A DNA stretch of 64,000 nucleotides from the NCBI GenBank assembly GCA_963764955.1, contig CAVXVE010000019.1, positions 72,013 through 136,012 of the forward strand. The letters are read 5' to 3'. Position numbers and translations under genes: made by a program. Below, in pieces: positions 8,556 to 16,857 of the stretch. Within the stretch, counting starts at the first letter, position 1; each line of letters starts with the position of its first letter. Source of the stretch: Roseiarcus sp963764955. GTDB taxonomy: Bacteria > Pseudomonadota > Alphaproteobacteria > Rhizobiales > Beijerinckiaceae. The notes below the pieces were generated by a model that saw nothing but the letters and a program-made list of their open reading frames with translations, had not been told where the DNA came from and did no database searches.

Positions 8556-9830
8556 ATGACCAACGCGACCACCAGGCGACTGCGAGTCACCCTGGCGACT
8601 GCCGCCGTGATTGCGGCCGTGACGACCTCGGCGAGCGGCAGTTTCGCTGCCGGCGCTATCGAACAGAAGCCGAGCGATCTCAAACCGTGCGGGACCTACG
8701 ACGCCTCGGCGCTCGACCCGAGGCCAATTCCCGACTCGATCGGCGGCCCCGGACTGCTCGCTTCGATCGCCAAAGACGGGTTCAAAACGCCCGCGACCAT
8801 GCTCGGCGCTCCCGAGCCGCTGCCTGCTGTCTGGTATAACGCCGTCAAGGTCACTCCAGAACAGGCGAAGGCGATCTGCGAGAAGCATCTGACCGCAGTC
8901 TATCTCGACTGGAGCGGCGTCCCCTACAACCTCGCCATGAGAAGCGGGGCGAAGGCCGTCTTCAGCGCGCTCGGGATCAAGATCCTCCGCTTCGCCGACT
9001 ACAGCTTCAACGCAAACGGCATGGCCGGCGTGCTGACTGCGATCCTGCCGTTGCGGCCGAACATCCTTGTCACCGGCGGAACGGTGAACGCGGCCCAGTT
9101 TGCGGCCATCATCAGGCCCGCCATCGATCAGGGTGTCACTGTGACCGCATGGAGCCTCGGATCGCCGACGATGAAAATCGGTCAAAATCAGCCGCTCAAG
9201 GCCATGACCACCTATGATTTCTATAATCTCGGTCTCCAGATGGCTGACGCGATCCACGCCACCTGGCCGGACGGCGCCAACTTCGGCTACATTCACTGGA
9301 TCAACGACGTCGACGCGATCCACGCCCGCGAGAACGGGCTGCTCGACGGGCTCAAGAAATACCCGAACATCAAGATCATCACCAACGGGGAGGCAAAGCC
9401 CGGCAATCCCGCGTCCGGATACTCGGACCCGAGCAACTCGACCGCCTACACTCAGGCGTTCCTGACCGCTCACCCCACGGTGAACGTTCTCTTCGCCCCG
9501 TGGGAAGACCCGCCGGCGATCGGCGAGGCGGCGGCGATCAAGGCCCTCCACCTGGAGGACAAGGTCAAGATCGCCACAATGGATCTGGGCGAAGCCGGCG
9601 CGTTCCAGATGCGGCACAAAGGCATTATCGCCATGGACATGGCCCAGGACGTGTACGACGGCGGCCGCCTGATGGCGCTCACCGCCGCGCTCGCCGCAAT
9701 CGGGCAGAGCACCCACCCCTACGTCATGGTCCCGACCTATCCCGTCACCACCAAGACGAACATGCAGGACGCATGGGACTTCATGCACGGGCCGGAGGTC
9801 GTCTGTCCCAAAGGGAGCTGCGCCGACTGA
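8556..9830 (+). CDS. ABC transporter periplasmic sugar-type binding protein
   Basis: A 424-aa exported protein. A Sec signal peptide covers roughly residues 1-32 (a run of Arg, then an Ala/Val-rich core ending ASGSFAA). The mature part is of the Peripla_BP_4 (ribose/galactose-binding type I) fold: ILVTGGTVNAAQF, a hinge region and ATMDLGEAGAFQM near the C terminus. It is longer than typical RbsB (about 300 aa). GGAGGAAAC precedes the ATG. It captures the substrate for the ATPase and permease that follow. The ligand is unknown; neighbouring enzymes act on hydroxyacids or polyols. Confidence 0.87.
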   Translation: MTNATTRRLRVTLATAAVIAAVTTSASGSFAAGAIEQKPSDLKPCGTYDASALDPRPIPDSIGGPGLLASIAKDGFKTPATMLGAPEPLPAVWYNAVKVTPEQAKAICEKHLTAVYLDWSGVPYNLAMRSGAKAVFSALGIKILRFADYSFNANGMAGVLTAILPLRPNILVTGGTVNAAQFAAIIRPAIDQGVTVTAWSLGSPTMKIGQNQPLKAMTTYDFYNLGLQMADAIHATWPDGANFGYIHWINDVDAIHARENGLLDGLKKYPNIKIITNGEAKPGNPASGYSDPSNSTAYTQAFLTAHPTVNVLFAPWEDPPAIGEAAAIKALHLEDKVKIATMDLGEAGAFQMRHKGIIAMDMAQDVYDGGRLMALTAALAAIGQSTHPYVMVPTYPVTTKTNMQDAWDFMHGPEVVCPKGSCAD

Positions 9831-9839
9831 TACGCAAGC

Positions 9840-9864
9840 GGGGCCGTTCTCCGGGGACGGCTCC
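9840..9864 (+). terminator. Hairpin between binding-protein and ATPase genes
   Basis: GGGGCCGT at 9840-9847 pairs with ACGGCTCC at 9857-9864 (one G-T pair, 9-base loop), followed by GTCTTT. The placement just after the binding-protein stop is typical of partial terminators or mRNA-stabilising hairpins that give more binding protein than membrane components. Confidence 0.45.
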
Positions 9865-9943
9865 GTCTTTCGCCGACGCTTCGGGTTTTGAGCCGATGCT
9901 CCCGGGGACAGTCGTAGGCTGCGCGACGTGAAAGGCCAATTCG

Positions 9944-11542
9944 ATGGATGCGTCGCTTCAGGTCGAAACCGTCCTTGAAATGCAGCGAATTGGCAAGCGC
10001 TTCGGTCAGGTTTGGGTACTCAAGAACGTCAATGTCCACGTGCGCCGCGGCAGCGTCCACGCCATCGTCGGACACAACGGCGCCGGCAAATCCACGCTGA
10101 TGAAGATCGCGCTCGGCGCCGAGAAGCCGACCGAGGGAAAGGTTCGCGTCGCCGGCCAGGAGCTCACCTATTCCCGCCCGGCGGAAGCGCGGATGCTCGG
10201 TCTCGGCATGGTGATGCAAGAACGGAGCCTGATCAGGACGCTGAGCGGCCTCGACAACCTTTACCTCAACGCCGAGCGCAAGAGCGCGCTGGGGCTTGTG
10301 GACGTGCGCAAGCAACGCGCCGAAATCGCAGACCTGCTCGAAGAGCTCGCCATTCCCCGCTCGCTCCTCTCGACGATGAGCTCCGACATGAGCACGATCG
10401 AGCAGGAGCTAATCGAGATCGCGAGAGCCCTTCGTCTCGGCAGTCAGGTCCTCATCCTCGACGAGCCGACTGCTCCACTGGGCCGTGACGAGATCACGAG
10501 ACTGTTTGGCGTCCTCAAGATGATCGCCGCGCGGGGCGCGGGAATCGTCATCATCACCCACCATCTAGCGGAAGTCTTCGCCGTCAGCGACATGGTGACG
10601 TGCCTGCGCGAGGGCCAAGTCGTGCTCCAGACCCCAACGAAGGACACCAACATGGCCGGGCTCATCTCGGCGATGCTTGGCCGCCGTCCATGGGAGGGGT
10701 CACACCTGCAGGCGCACGGCGGCAAGCGAATCGACGCGCGGTCCAAGGCGCCTCAGAAATCGGAGCCCTCACTTAAGGTTCGAAACCTCAAGGTCGGGGC
10801 CAAGCTCGCCGATGTGTCGTTCGAGGCCTTTCGAGGCGAGGTGCTCGGCGTTGTCGGACTCGCGGGAAGCGGCCGCACCACATTGTTGCGCGCTCTGTTC
10901 GGGGACCTCCGCCAAGGCGGGGGCGAGATCCTGTTTCAGGACAAGCGCTACCGGCCGAAGTCGACTCAGGACGCGATGGAGGAAGGCGTCTTTCTCATTC
11001 CAGAGGACCGCGGCGTCCACGGGCTCATGCTGGCGAAGTCCATCGCGGAGAACATCACCATCGTCATCCTTCGCCGCCTCAGCGGACTCATGGGGCTTTT
11101 GAACTTTTCCGAGGCGCGGACGCAGGCGCAAATAATGATGAAGGCCCTCGACGTACGCGCCACCGGAGCGGATCAGACGGTGAGAGAGCTCTCGGGCGGC
11201 AATCAGCAGAAAGTCGTGCTGGCGAAGGCTCTGACGCTCAGCCCCGATCTGGTGCTGCTCGACGAGCCGACATTTGGAGTCGACATCGGCGCGACGCACG
11301 AGATCATCGCCAAGGTCCGCGCCATGGCTGACGAAGGCGCGACGATTCTGTGGGCCTCCTCCGATCTTCTGGAGGTGACCCATGTCGCCGACCGCATCAT
11401 CGTGCTGCGCGACGGCGTCGTCGGCGCGACCGTCGGTCCGGAGGAAGCGGACAAGTTCACCGAGGACGCGCTTGTCGCGATGATGCAGCGCCAGCAATTC
11501 GAAGGGATGGCGGGCGCCGAGGCTGATCATGTCGGTGGCTAA
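9944..11542 (+). CDS. Sugar ABC transporter ATP-binding protein, double-NBD (RbsA/MglA type)
   Basis: A 532-aa protein with two tandem nucleotide-binding domains. NBD1 has Walker A GHNGAGKST near residue 46, a degenerate signature (MSTIEQELIEIARAL) and LILDEPTAPL. NBD2 has GLAGSGRTTL near residue 306, the canonical LSGGNQQKVVLAKAL and LLDEPTFGVD. A degenerate first signature is normal in this family. The ATG at 9944 follows GAAAGG. It overlaps the permease gene by 14 bases, so translation is coupled. It powers import with the binding protein at 8556. Confidence 0.92.
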   Translation: MDASLQVETVLEMQRIGKRFGQVWVLKNVNVHVRRGSVHAIVGHNGAGKSTLMKIALGAEKPTEGKVRVAGQELTYSRPAEARMLGLGMVMQERSLIRTLSGLDNLYLNAERKSALGLVDVRKQRAEIADLLEELAIPRSLLSTMSSDMSTIEQELIEIARALRLGSQVLILDEPTAPLGRDEITRLFGVLKMIAARGAGIVIITHHLAEVFAVSDMVTCLREGQVVLQTPTKDTNMAGLISAMLGRRPWEGSHLQAHGGKRIDARSKAPQKSEPSLKVRNLKVGAKLADVSFEAFRGEVLGVVGLAGSGRTTLLRALFGDLRQGGGEILFQDKRYRPKSTQDAMEEGVFLIPEDRGVHGLMLAKSIAENITIVILRRLSGLMGLLNFSEARTQAQIMMKALDVRATGADQTVRELSGGNQQKVVLAKALTLSPDLVLLDEPTFGVDIGATHEIIAKVRAMADEGATILWASSDLLEVTHVADRIIVLRDGVVGATVGPEEADKFTEDALVAMMQRQQFEGMAGAEADHVGG

Positions 11543-12623
11543 GACGGGCGATCTTGACCCCTCGGAGCCGCGCCAAAGCGGGCTCTGGCTGCGCGTCCGC
11601 AGGTGGGCGGGAAGCGTCGCGTGGGGCGCCTACCGCGGCGACAATCCGGGCATTCTCATCAGCGCGATGCTCGTCCTCATCGCGATCTTCGCCTATTTGC
11701 TGCGCGACACGGGCTTCATGAGCCCAATCAATCTCCTCAGCATCGTGCGTGTATCGACCACCATCACTATCATGTCGATTGCGATCGTGTTCGTTCTCTG
11801 CGCCGGCGAGATTGACCTTTCCATTGCGGCGATCGTGCCGGTTTCCGCGCTAATCACCGCGCTTATGCTCTCGTGGAACTATAACTTCCTGCTCGCCGCG
11901 CTCACCGGCGTTATGTTCGGGGCGGGGGTCGGCTTCCTGAACGGCCTCGCAGTGGTGTTCTTCAAGATCCCGTCATTTGTCGTGACGCTGGGATCGATGG
12001 GCATCATGCAGGGCCTGGCGCAAATCGTGACCAATGCGAGCACCGTCTCGATCGCGAACGACCCCTTCTTTTTCTGGTTTGGCGGCGGCTCGGTCGGCCC
12101 GATCCCGATCCTTGCGTTCTGGTCGCTCGGCGGCCTGATCATCGGATCGGTGATCCTCTCCCGCACGGCGATGGGCCGTCGCGTGCTCGCGACCGGGGCG
12201 AACGCGGCCGCGGCGCGGTTTTCAGGCATTCGAACGGGACGGGTGAAAGTCGGCGTGCTCACGGCGAGCGGCGCGGCCGGCGGGCTCGCCGGCGTTCTCT
12301 ACGACGGTCAATACGCAGCCGCCAATTTCACGATCGGGGCAAATGATCTGCTGTCGGTCATTTCCGCGGCGATCATCGGCGGCGCCGCGCTCGAAGGCGG
12401 CAAGGGAACCGTACTTGGCGCGGTCGTCGCGTCGCTGCTCGTCGGAACTCTGAATAACGCGCTTGTGCTGATCGGTTTCGGCGCTCCCCAGCAGGTCATG
12501 GTTCAGGGCGTCATCATTGTCGCCGCGGTGGTCGTCAGTTCGCGGCCGGGACGACGGACCCGCTGGCGATGGCTGGTCGCACTCGAGGAAGCCGAGCACG
12601 AGCGCGACGCCAAGAAGGCATGA
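11529..12623 (+). CDS. Sugar ABC transporter permease (RbsC type)
   Basis: A 364-aa BPD_transp_2 family inner-membrane protein with about 8-10 hydrophobic segments. The family hallmark FILCAGEIDLSI-like segment appears as VFVLCAGEIDLSIAA, and there is a cytoplasmic GANAAAARFSGI loop. It has an unusually long polar N-terminal extension (about 45 residues, rich in Arg and Trp) before the first membrane helix. It forms the channel of the importer with the genes at 8556 and 9944. Confidence 0.9.
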   Translation: MSVAKTGDLDPSEPRQSGLWLRVRRWAGSVAWGAYRGDNPGILISAMLVLIAIFAYLLRDTGFMSPINLLSIVRVSTTITIMSIAIVFVLCAGEIDLSIAAIVPVSALITALMLSWNYNFLLAALTGVMFGAGVGFLNGLAVVFFKIPSFVVTLGSMGIMQGLAQIVTNASTVSIANDPFFFWFGGGSVGPIPILAFWSLGGLIIGSVILSRTAMGRRVLATGANAAAARFSGIRTGRVKVGVLTASGAAGGLAGVLYDGQYAAANFTIGANDLLSVISAAIIGGAALEGGKGTVLGAVVASLLVGTLNNALVLIGFGAPQQVMVQGVIIVAAVVVSSRPGRRTRWRWLVALEEAEHERDAKKA

Positions 12624-12682
12624 GCTAAGCCCAACGCCGAGGCGGCGGCTTACAGGACGGCTAGAAGTTTGGAGGAGGGCGG

Positions 12683-13453
12683 ATGGCCCAGGAAAAAAAG
12701 AACGTCATTGTGACCGGCGCCGCCAGGGGAATGGGCGCGGCGGTCGTCCGCAAACTCGCCGCTCGCGGCGTCAACGTCGTCGCCGTCGACCGGCTCGCCG
12801 ACCCGCTCGATGAGCTCAAGAAAGAGCTCAAGGCGGCGCCCGGCGAAGTCGATCCCGTCGTCGCCGATGTCGGATCGGCGGCCGATGTCCAAGCGTTCGT
12901 CAAGCGCGCGGTCGAGCGCTTCGGCGGCCTCGACGGGATCTTCAACATCGCCGCCATCCTCGGCGAATTCAAGCCCATCGCAGAATCGTCGAACGACGGC
13001 TTCGACGAAGTGATGCGCGTCAACACGAAGAGCGTCTGGCTCGGAATGAAATACGCGATTCCGGCCCTCATCGCGCGTGGCGGCGGCGCGATCGTGAACA
13101 CGGGCTCCTATCTCGCCTGGCACGGATGCGAGCTGCTCGGCCCATACAACGCCTCCAAGCACGCGCTTGTCGGACTGACGAAGACCGCTGCGCTCGAATA
13201 TGGCCGCTATAACATCCGGGTCAACATACTCTGCCCAGGGTCGATGAACACGCCGATGAACATCGACACGGCGGCCGGGTTCTATCCGCAGGATCCTGAG
13301 GGCGGCCTTAAAGCGCTCTCGGCGCCCATGGTGACGGGTCGCGTCTCGGAGCCGGAAGAAGTCGCGACCGTCGGCGTTTTCCTGCTTCTAGATGCGCCCA
13401 TCCAGATGACGGGCACGCTGATTCCGGTCGACGGCGGGTATTCGGCGCGCTGA
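12683..13453 (+). CDS. SDR family oxidoreductase
   Basis: A 256-aa classical SDR with TGAARGMG near residue 11, NIAAIL where NNAG is usual, Ser in NTGSYLAWHG, the YNASK catalytic Tyr/Lys, and GTLIPVDGGYSAR at the end. GGAGGAGGGC precedes the ATG. It lies 59 bases after the permease and 50 before the MDR gene, so it is probably the same operon. It is clearly different from the SDR at 7376, which suggests two separate oxidation steps in the pathway. Confidence 0.9.
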   Translation: MAQEKKNVIVTGAARGMGAAVVRKLAARGVNVVAVDRLADPLDELKKELKAAPGEVDPVVADVGSAADVQAFVKRAVERFGGLDGIFNIAAILGEFKPIAESSNDGFDEVMRVNTKSVWLGMKYAIPALIARGGGAIVNTGSYLAWHGCELLGPYNASKHALVGLTKTAALEYGRYNIRVNILCPGSMNTPMNIDTAAGFYPQDPEGGLKALSAPMVTGRVSEPEEVATVGVFLLLDAPIQMTGTLIPVDGGYSAR

Positions 13454-13503
13454 CGAACGCGGCGCACGAACCGGGTCCATCAGAAGCAAGAGGCAGGATC
13501 TTC

Positions 13504-14541
13504 ATGAACACCAACGCGCCGGTCGCACAGCGGGGAACAGAGAAGGCGCGCGGGCTGTGGTTCACCGCGGCGCGCCAAGCCGAATTGATCGAAGAACCGG
13601 TCAAGAAGCCGAGCGGAGCCGAGGTGAGGGTCCGGGCGATTGCGTCGCTGGTCAGCGCCGGCACCGAAATGCTGGTCTACCGCGGCGAACTGCCGGCCGA
13701 GGACGATCTGGGGCTTGAGACATGCGCCGGGAGCTTTGGCTTCCCCGTCAAGTACGCCTATCAGGTGGTGGGCGAAGTTATTGAGGCCGGCCCCGACGCC
13801 CGTTTCAAGCCGGGCCAGACAATCTTCGTCCGCCATCCCCACCAGGACTTGTTCACTGTCCGAAGCGACAGCTGGCTGGTCGCACCGGTCCCCGAGGGGC
13901 TCACGGCGGAAAGGGCTGTGTTCGTGAACCTGCTCGAGGTCGCGCTCAATTGCCATCTCGACGTTCCGGTGCGCTTCGGAGACGTGGTTGTCATCTACGG
14001 GCAGGGCGTCGTGGGCAGCCTCGTCGCTCAGCTCGCGCGGAGAATGGCGGGCAGAGTGATCGTGGTCGATCCGATCGCCGGCCGCAGGGCGGCGGCGCTC
14101 CGATGGGGGGCTGACGCCGCCGCGACGCCGGAGGACGCGCCGGCCGCAATCGCTTCGCTGAGCGAGGGGCGGGGCGCCGACATCTGCATCGAGGCGACCG
14201 GCGCGCCGAGCGCGCTGCAGGCGGCGATCAAAGCCGCCGGACAGGAGGGAACGGTCGTCGTGCTTTCGTTCTTCGGGACTCGAAAGGTGCCGCTCATCCT
14301 TTCGCCCGAGTTCCACTACGGGCGCCTTCGCGTCATCAGCTCCCAGGTTAGTTCGCTGGGCTCGGGCCTTCAGCCGCGCTGGTCGCGCGAGCGACGCAAC
14401 ACGGCCGCGTTCGACCTTCTGCGCTCCGACTGGCTCGTGACACCGGTTTCGCACGAGATGCCGTTCGCCCAAGCGCCCGAGGCCTACAGGATCCTCGACA
14501 CGTCGCCGCAGGACGCGATGGGGATCGTGCTCAAGTATTAG
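13504..14541 (+). CDS. Zinc-independent medium-chain dehydrogenase/reductase
   Basis: A 345-aa MDR-superfamily protein with a GroES-like N domain and a Rossmann domain (VVIYGQGVVGSLVAQLAR near residue 165). The usual catalytic cysteine region reads SAGTEMLVYRGEL and has no Cys, and the four structural-zinc cysteines are absent, so it is probably zinc-free. The 'SAGTE' start of this region occurs in BchC- and threonine-dehydrogenase-like zinc-less members. Its stop is only one base from the stop of the opposite-strand dehydrogenase. It probably acts on a sugar- or polyol-derived intermediate (inference). Confidence 0.85.
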   Translation: MNTNAPVAQRGTEKARGLWFTAARQAELIEEPVKKPSGAEVRVRAIASLVSAGTEMLVYRGELPAEDDLGLETCAGSFGFPVKYAYQVVGEVIEAGPDARFKPGQTIFVRHPHQDLFTVRSDSWLVAPVPEGLTAERAVFVNLLEVALNCHLDVPVRFGDVVVIYGQGVVGSLVAQLARRMAGRVIVVDPIAGRRAAALRWGADAAATPEDAPAAIASLSEGRGADICIEATGAPSALQAAIKAAGQEGTVVVLSFFGTRKVPLILSPEFHYGRLRVISSQVSSLGSGLQPRWSRERRNTAAFDLLRSDWLVTPVSHEMPFAQAPEAYRILDTSPQDAMGIVLKY

Positions 14542-14542
14542 T

Positions 14543-15502
14543 TCAGCCCGGCGCCGGGTAGACCGGCGGCTGCCCCGACAAGACGCGGGCGGCGTCGGTC
14601 GCACATTTGGTCTGGAGCTCCTCGAGCGCCTCTACCGAATAGAAGGCCGTATGGGGCGTCAGCACCACATTCGGCCTGCCGATCAGCGGCGAGTCCTTTG
14701 GCGGAGGCTCGGTCTCGAGCACGTCGAGCGCGGCGCCGCCGAGCCGGCCGCTGTCCAGGGCGGCGATCAGCGCTTTTTCGTCGATGAGAGGCCCGCGTGC
14801 GGTGTTGATGATGAAGGCGCCTGGCTTCATCTTGGCAAGCGCGCCTGCGTTAAGCAGACCTCGCGTCTGAGGGGTGAGCGGAGCGTGAACGGAGACGAAG
14901 TCGGAAGAGGCGAGCAATGTGTCGAAGCCAACCCCTTCGACGCCAACCGAAGCAAACACGTCCGGCGCGACGAAGGGATCATAGGCGAGGACTCGAAGGC
15001 CGAACGCCGTGGCCTTCGGCGCAAGAGCGCGAGGGATGTTGCCGAAGCCCACGAGGCCCAGCGTTTGGCCCCTGAGTCGATGGATAGGCGCCACCGCCGC
15101 CATCTCCCATCGGCCTCCCTGCACCAAGGAATTGGCGAAGGGAACCTTGCGCGCAAGCGCGAGCATGAGCGCCATCGCGTGGTCGGACACCTCGTCCATG
15201 CAATAGTCGGGCACATAGGTGACCACGATCTTGCGCTCGCGCGCGGCGGCAAGGTCGATGTTGTCGACGCCGAGCCCCGTCCTTCCGATCACTTTGCAGC
15301 GCGTGAGCTCACGAATGAGCTCTCCGGACAGCTTGGCGTAGCATACGAGCAACGCGTCAGCGTCGCGGGCCACGGCGAGGATGTCGGAAGCCGCGCTGCT
15401 TGCGGAAACGCTGAGACGGGCCCCGAGCGGACGCAACACTTTCTCGACCGGGTCGAGCGACGGGAACGGACTGTCGGCGACGGCGACAATGAGATCGCTC
15501 AT
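14543..15502 (-). CDS. C-terminal-binding-protein-like 2-hydroxyacid dehydrogenase
   Basis: A 319-aa NAD-dependent D-2-hydroxyacid dehydrogenase. It has GLVGFGNIPRALAPKA for NAD binding, Arg in NTARGPLIDE, Glu in VLETEPPP and His in LTPHTAFYS, so the triad is complete. The Rossmann GxGxxG third position is Pro instead of Gly (GFGNIP), a mild deviation. I use the ATG at 15502, which has GGAGA upstream, rather than the open frame to 15550. It is the last gene of a minus-strand operon with the M24-like and PEP-synthase-like genes. Confidence 0.88.
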   Translation of the reverse strand: MSDLIVAVADSPFPSLDPVEKVLRPLGARLSVSASSAASDILAVARDADALLVCYAKLSGELIRELTRCKVIGRTGLGVDNIDLAAARERKIVVTYVPDYCMDEVSDHAMALMLALARKVPFANSLVQGGRWEMAAVAPIHRLRGQTLGLVGFGNIPRALAPKATAFGLRVLAYDPFVAPDVFASVGVEGVGFDTLLASSDFVSVHAPLTPQTRGLLNAGALAKMKPGAFIINTARGPLIDEKALIAALDSGRLGGAALDVLETEPPPKDSPLIGRPNVVLTPHTAFYSVEALEELQTKCATDAARVLSGQPPVYPAPG

Positions 15503-15557
15503 GGAGAGAATTCTCCGGATGCGCGCGGCAGAGCCGCGAAGCGCGAGCACTGCGGCA

Positions 15558-16838
15558 TCAGCTCATCCACCGCACGATGCCCGCCACGCCGTCGACGGCG
15601 ACCTGCGATCCGTCGGGAATCTTGTTCGTGGCGCCGAGGACGCCCAAAACCATCGGGATGCCGCGTTCGCGCGCGAGCGAAGCGAGGTGTGAGGTCGAGC
15701 CGCCGAGCTCCGTGACAACTCCGCCCACGCGCGACAGCACCTGACCAAGCGCGGGACCGGCCACCTGGGTGACGAGAATGTCGCCCTGCCCGACGCGGGC
15801 GAGCTCGCACTCGCAGCGCACGACTACGCTGCGGCCCGCGCCCCAGCCGATCCCCGCGGGGTGGCCGCGCAGGCCCGGGTGCTGAAGCCAGATCTGATCG
15901 GGCGCGCGAACGGGCTCGACATGCAGCGGGCGTGCCTGCAGAAGCTTGGGGCCACGTTCGTCGAGCGCCCACTCGATCTCGACCGGGCCGCCGCAAATTC
16001 TCTCCGCCCTGATGAGCATGGCGCCGAGCGCCTCGGCCTGCTCGACGCTGATGCTGGCTTCGCAAGCGAGCCTTGTCGGGACCGCTCTCGGACCGAAACC
16101 CAGGCCGTGGGCGCATTGGTCGCGCTGCGGCTTCTGGCCGGCGTCCATCGACAGCACGCGACCGCTTTGATCGAGCGCGATGCGGTCTGGAACCACCTCT
16201 CCCTGCGCCAGCGCCGAGCCCAGCCCCCACGTCGCGGAGATCAGCATCTCTCCCTCCGCCGTCCGACTGAGGGCGCCCCCGGCGGCGTGCGCCTGAATCA
16301 GCGGCTGGATCAAAATGGCCATCGCGGTTCGAGCCGGCGACAAGCCGTGAGGCTCCATGTAACGGCTCGCGCGCGAGGTCCACAGCGCTGCCCAGCAGGC
16401 GCGTATCGCCGTGAGGAATTCGGCCTCGTCGCTCAAGCCCAGAAAGCTCTCGAACTGCCCGGCGAAGCTCGCATCCTCGCTGTCCTCGACGAGCGCGGAG
16501 GAGCGAACGGCGCCGAGGGGCGCTTCCGCCCGCTGTGCGCGCCAGGCGTCGATGAGCGGCTCGACGATCGCCGGCGCGATTGACCCCTGATAGAGCGCGA
16601 GCCTGACCTGCACCGAGAGCCTGAGGCGGGTCGAAAAGTCCGCCGCTTCATAGGCGCGAACCTCGTCTTCGACGTCAAGATGGCGCAGCTGATGACGATA
16701 TGCGGTCGCCGTCAGCGTGAACCCACCCGGCGTCGGCAAGCCGGCGCGCGCGAGACGAGCGAGATTGGCGGCCTTGCCGCCGACCTCATAGGCGCGGACG
16801 GAAGCCGGCTCGCTGAGCTTTATGATGAAATCGGACAT
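15558..16838 (-). CDS. PEP-synthase/PPDK-like phosphotransferase, compact two-domain form
   Basis: A 426-aa protein. Residues 1 to about 315 form the pyruvate-phosphate-dikinase ATP-grasp domain (VGGKAANLARL, GAVRSSALVEDSEDASFAGQFES, VEIEWALDERGPKLLQARP). Residues about 345-425 form the swivelling phosphohistidine domain, with the catalytic His in ELGGSTSHLASLA. There is no C-terminal PEP/pyruvate TIM barrel, so it is far shorter than PpsA or PPDK (about 800-900 aa). Comparable compact architectures phosphorylate small acceptors (phenylphosphate synthase, rifampicin phosphotransferase style). I infer that it phosphorylates a pathway intermediate using ATP through phospho-His. The ATG at 16838 is chosen over an in-frame TTG at 16844. 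Spacing is 20 bases from the upstream M24-like gene and 55 to the downstream dehydrogenase. Confidence 0.8.
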   Translation of the reverse strand: MSDFIIKLSEPASVRAYEVGGKAANLARLARAGLPTPGGFTLTATAYRHQLRHLDVEDEVRAYEAADFSTRLRLSVQVRLALYQGSIAPAIVEPLIDAWRAQRAEAPLGAVRSSALVEDSEDASFAGQFESFLGLSDEAEFLTAIRACWAALWTSRASRYMEPHGLSPARTAMAILIQPLIQAHAAGGALSRTAEGEMLISATWGLGSALAQGEVVPDRIALDQSGRVLSMDAGQKPQRDQCAHGLGFGPRAVPTRLACEASISVEQAEALGAMLIRAERICGGPVEIEWALDERGPKLLQARPLHVEPVRAPDQIWLQHPGLRGHPAGIGWGAGRSVVVRCECELARVGQGDILVTQVAGPALGQVLSRVGGVVTELGGSTSHLASLARERGIPMVLGVLGATNKIPDGSQVAVDGVAGIVRWMS

Positions 16839-16857
16839 CGGCAAACTGCGACAGACG

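Noticed and set aside
8184..9788. Long minus-strand open frame opposite the sugar-binding protein gene
   Set aside because: It is the mirror of a well-supported exported binding protein on the plus strand; its translation is Arg/Gly-rich with no domain or ribosome binding site.
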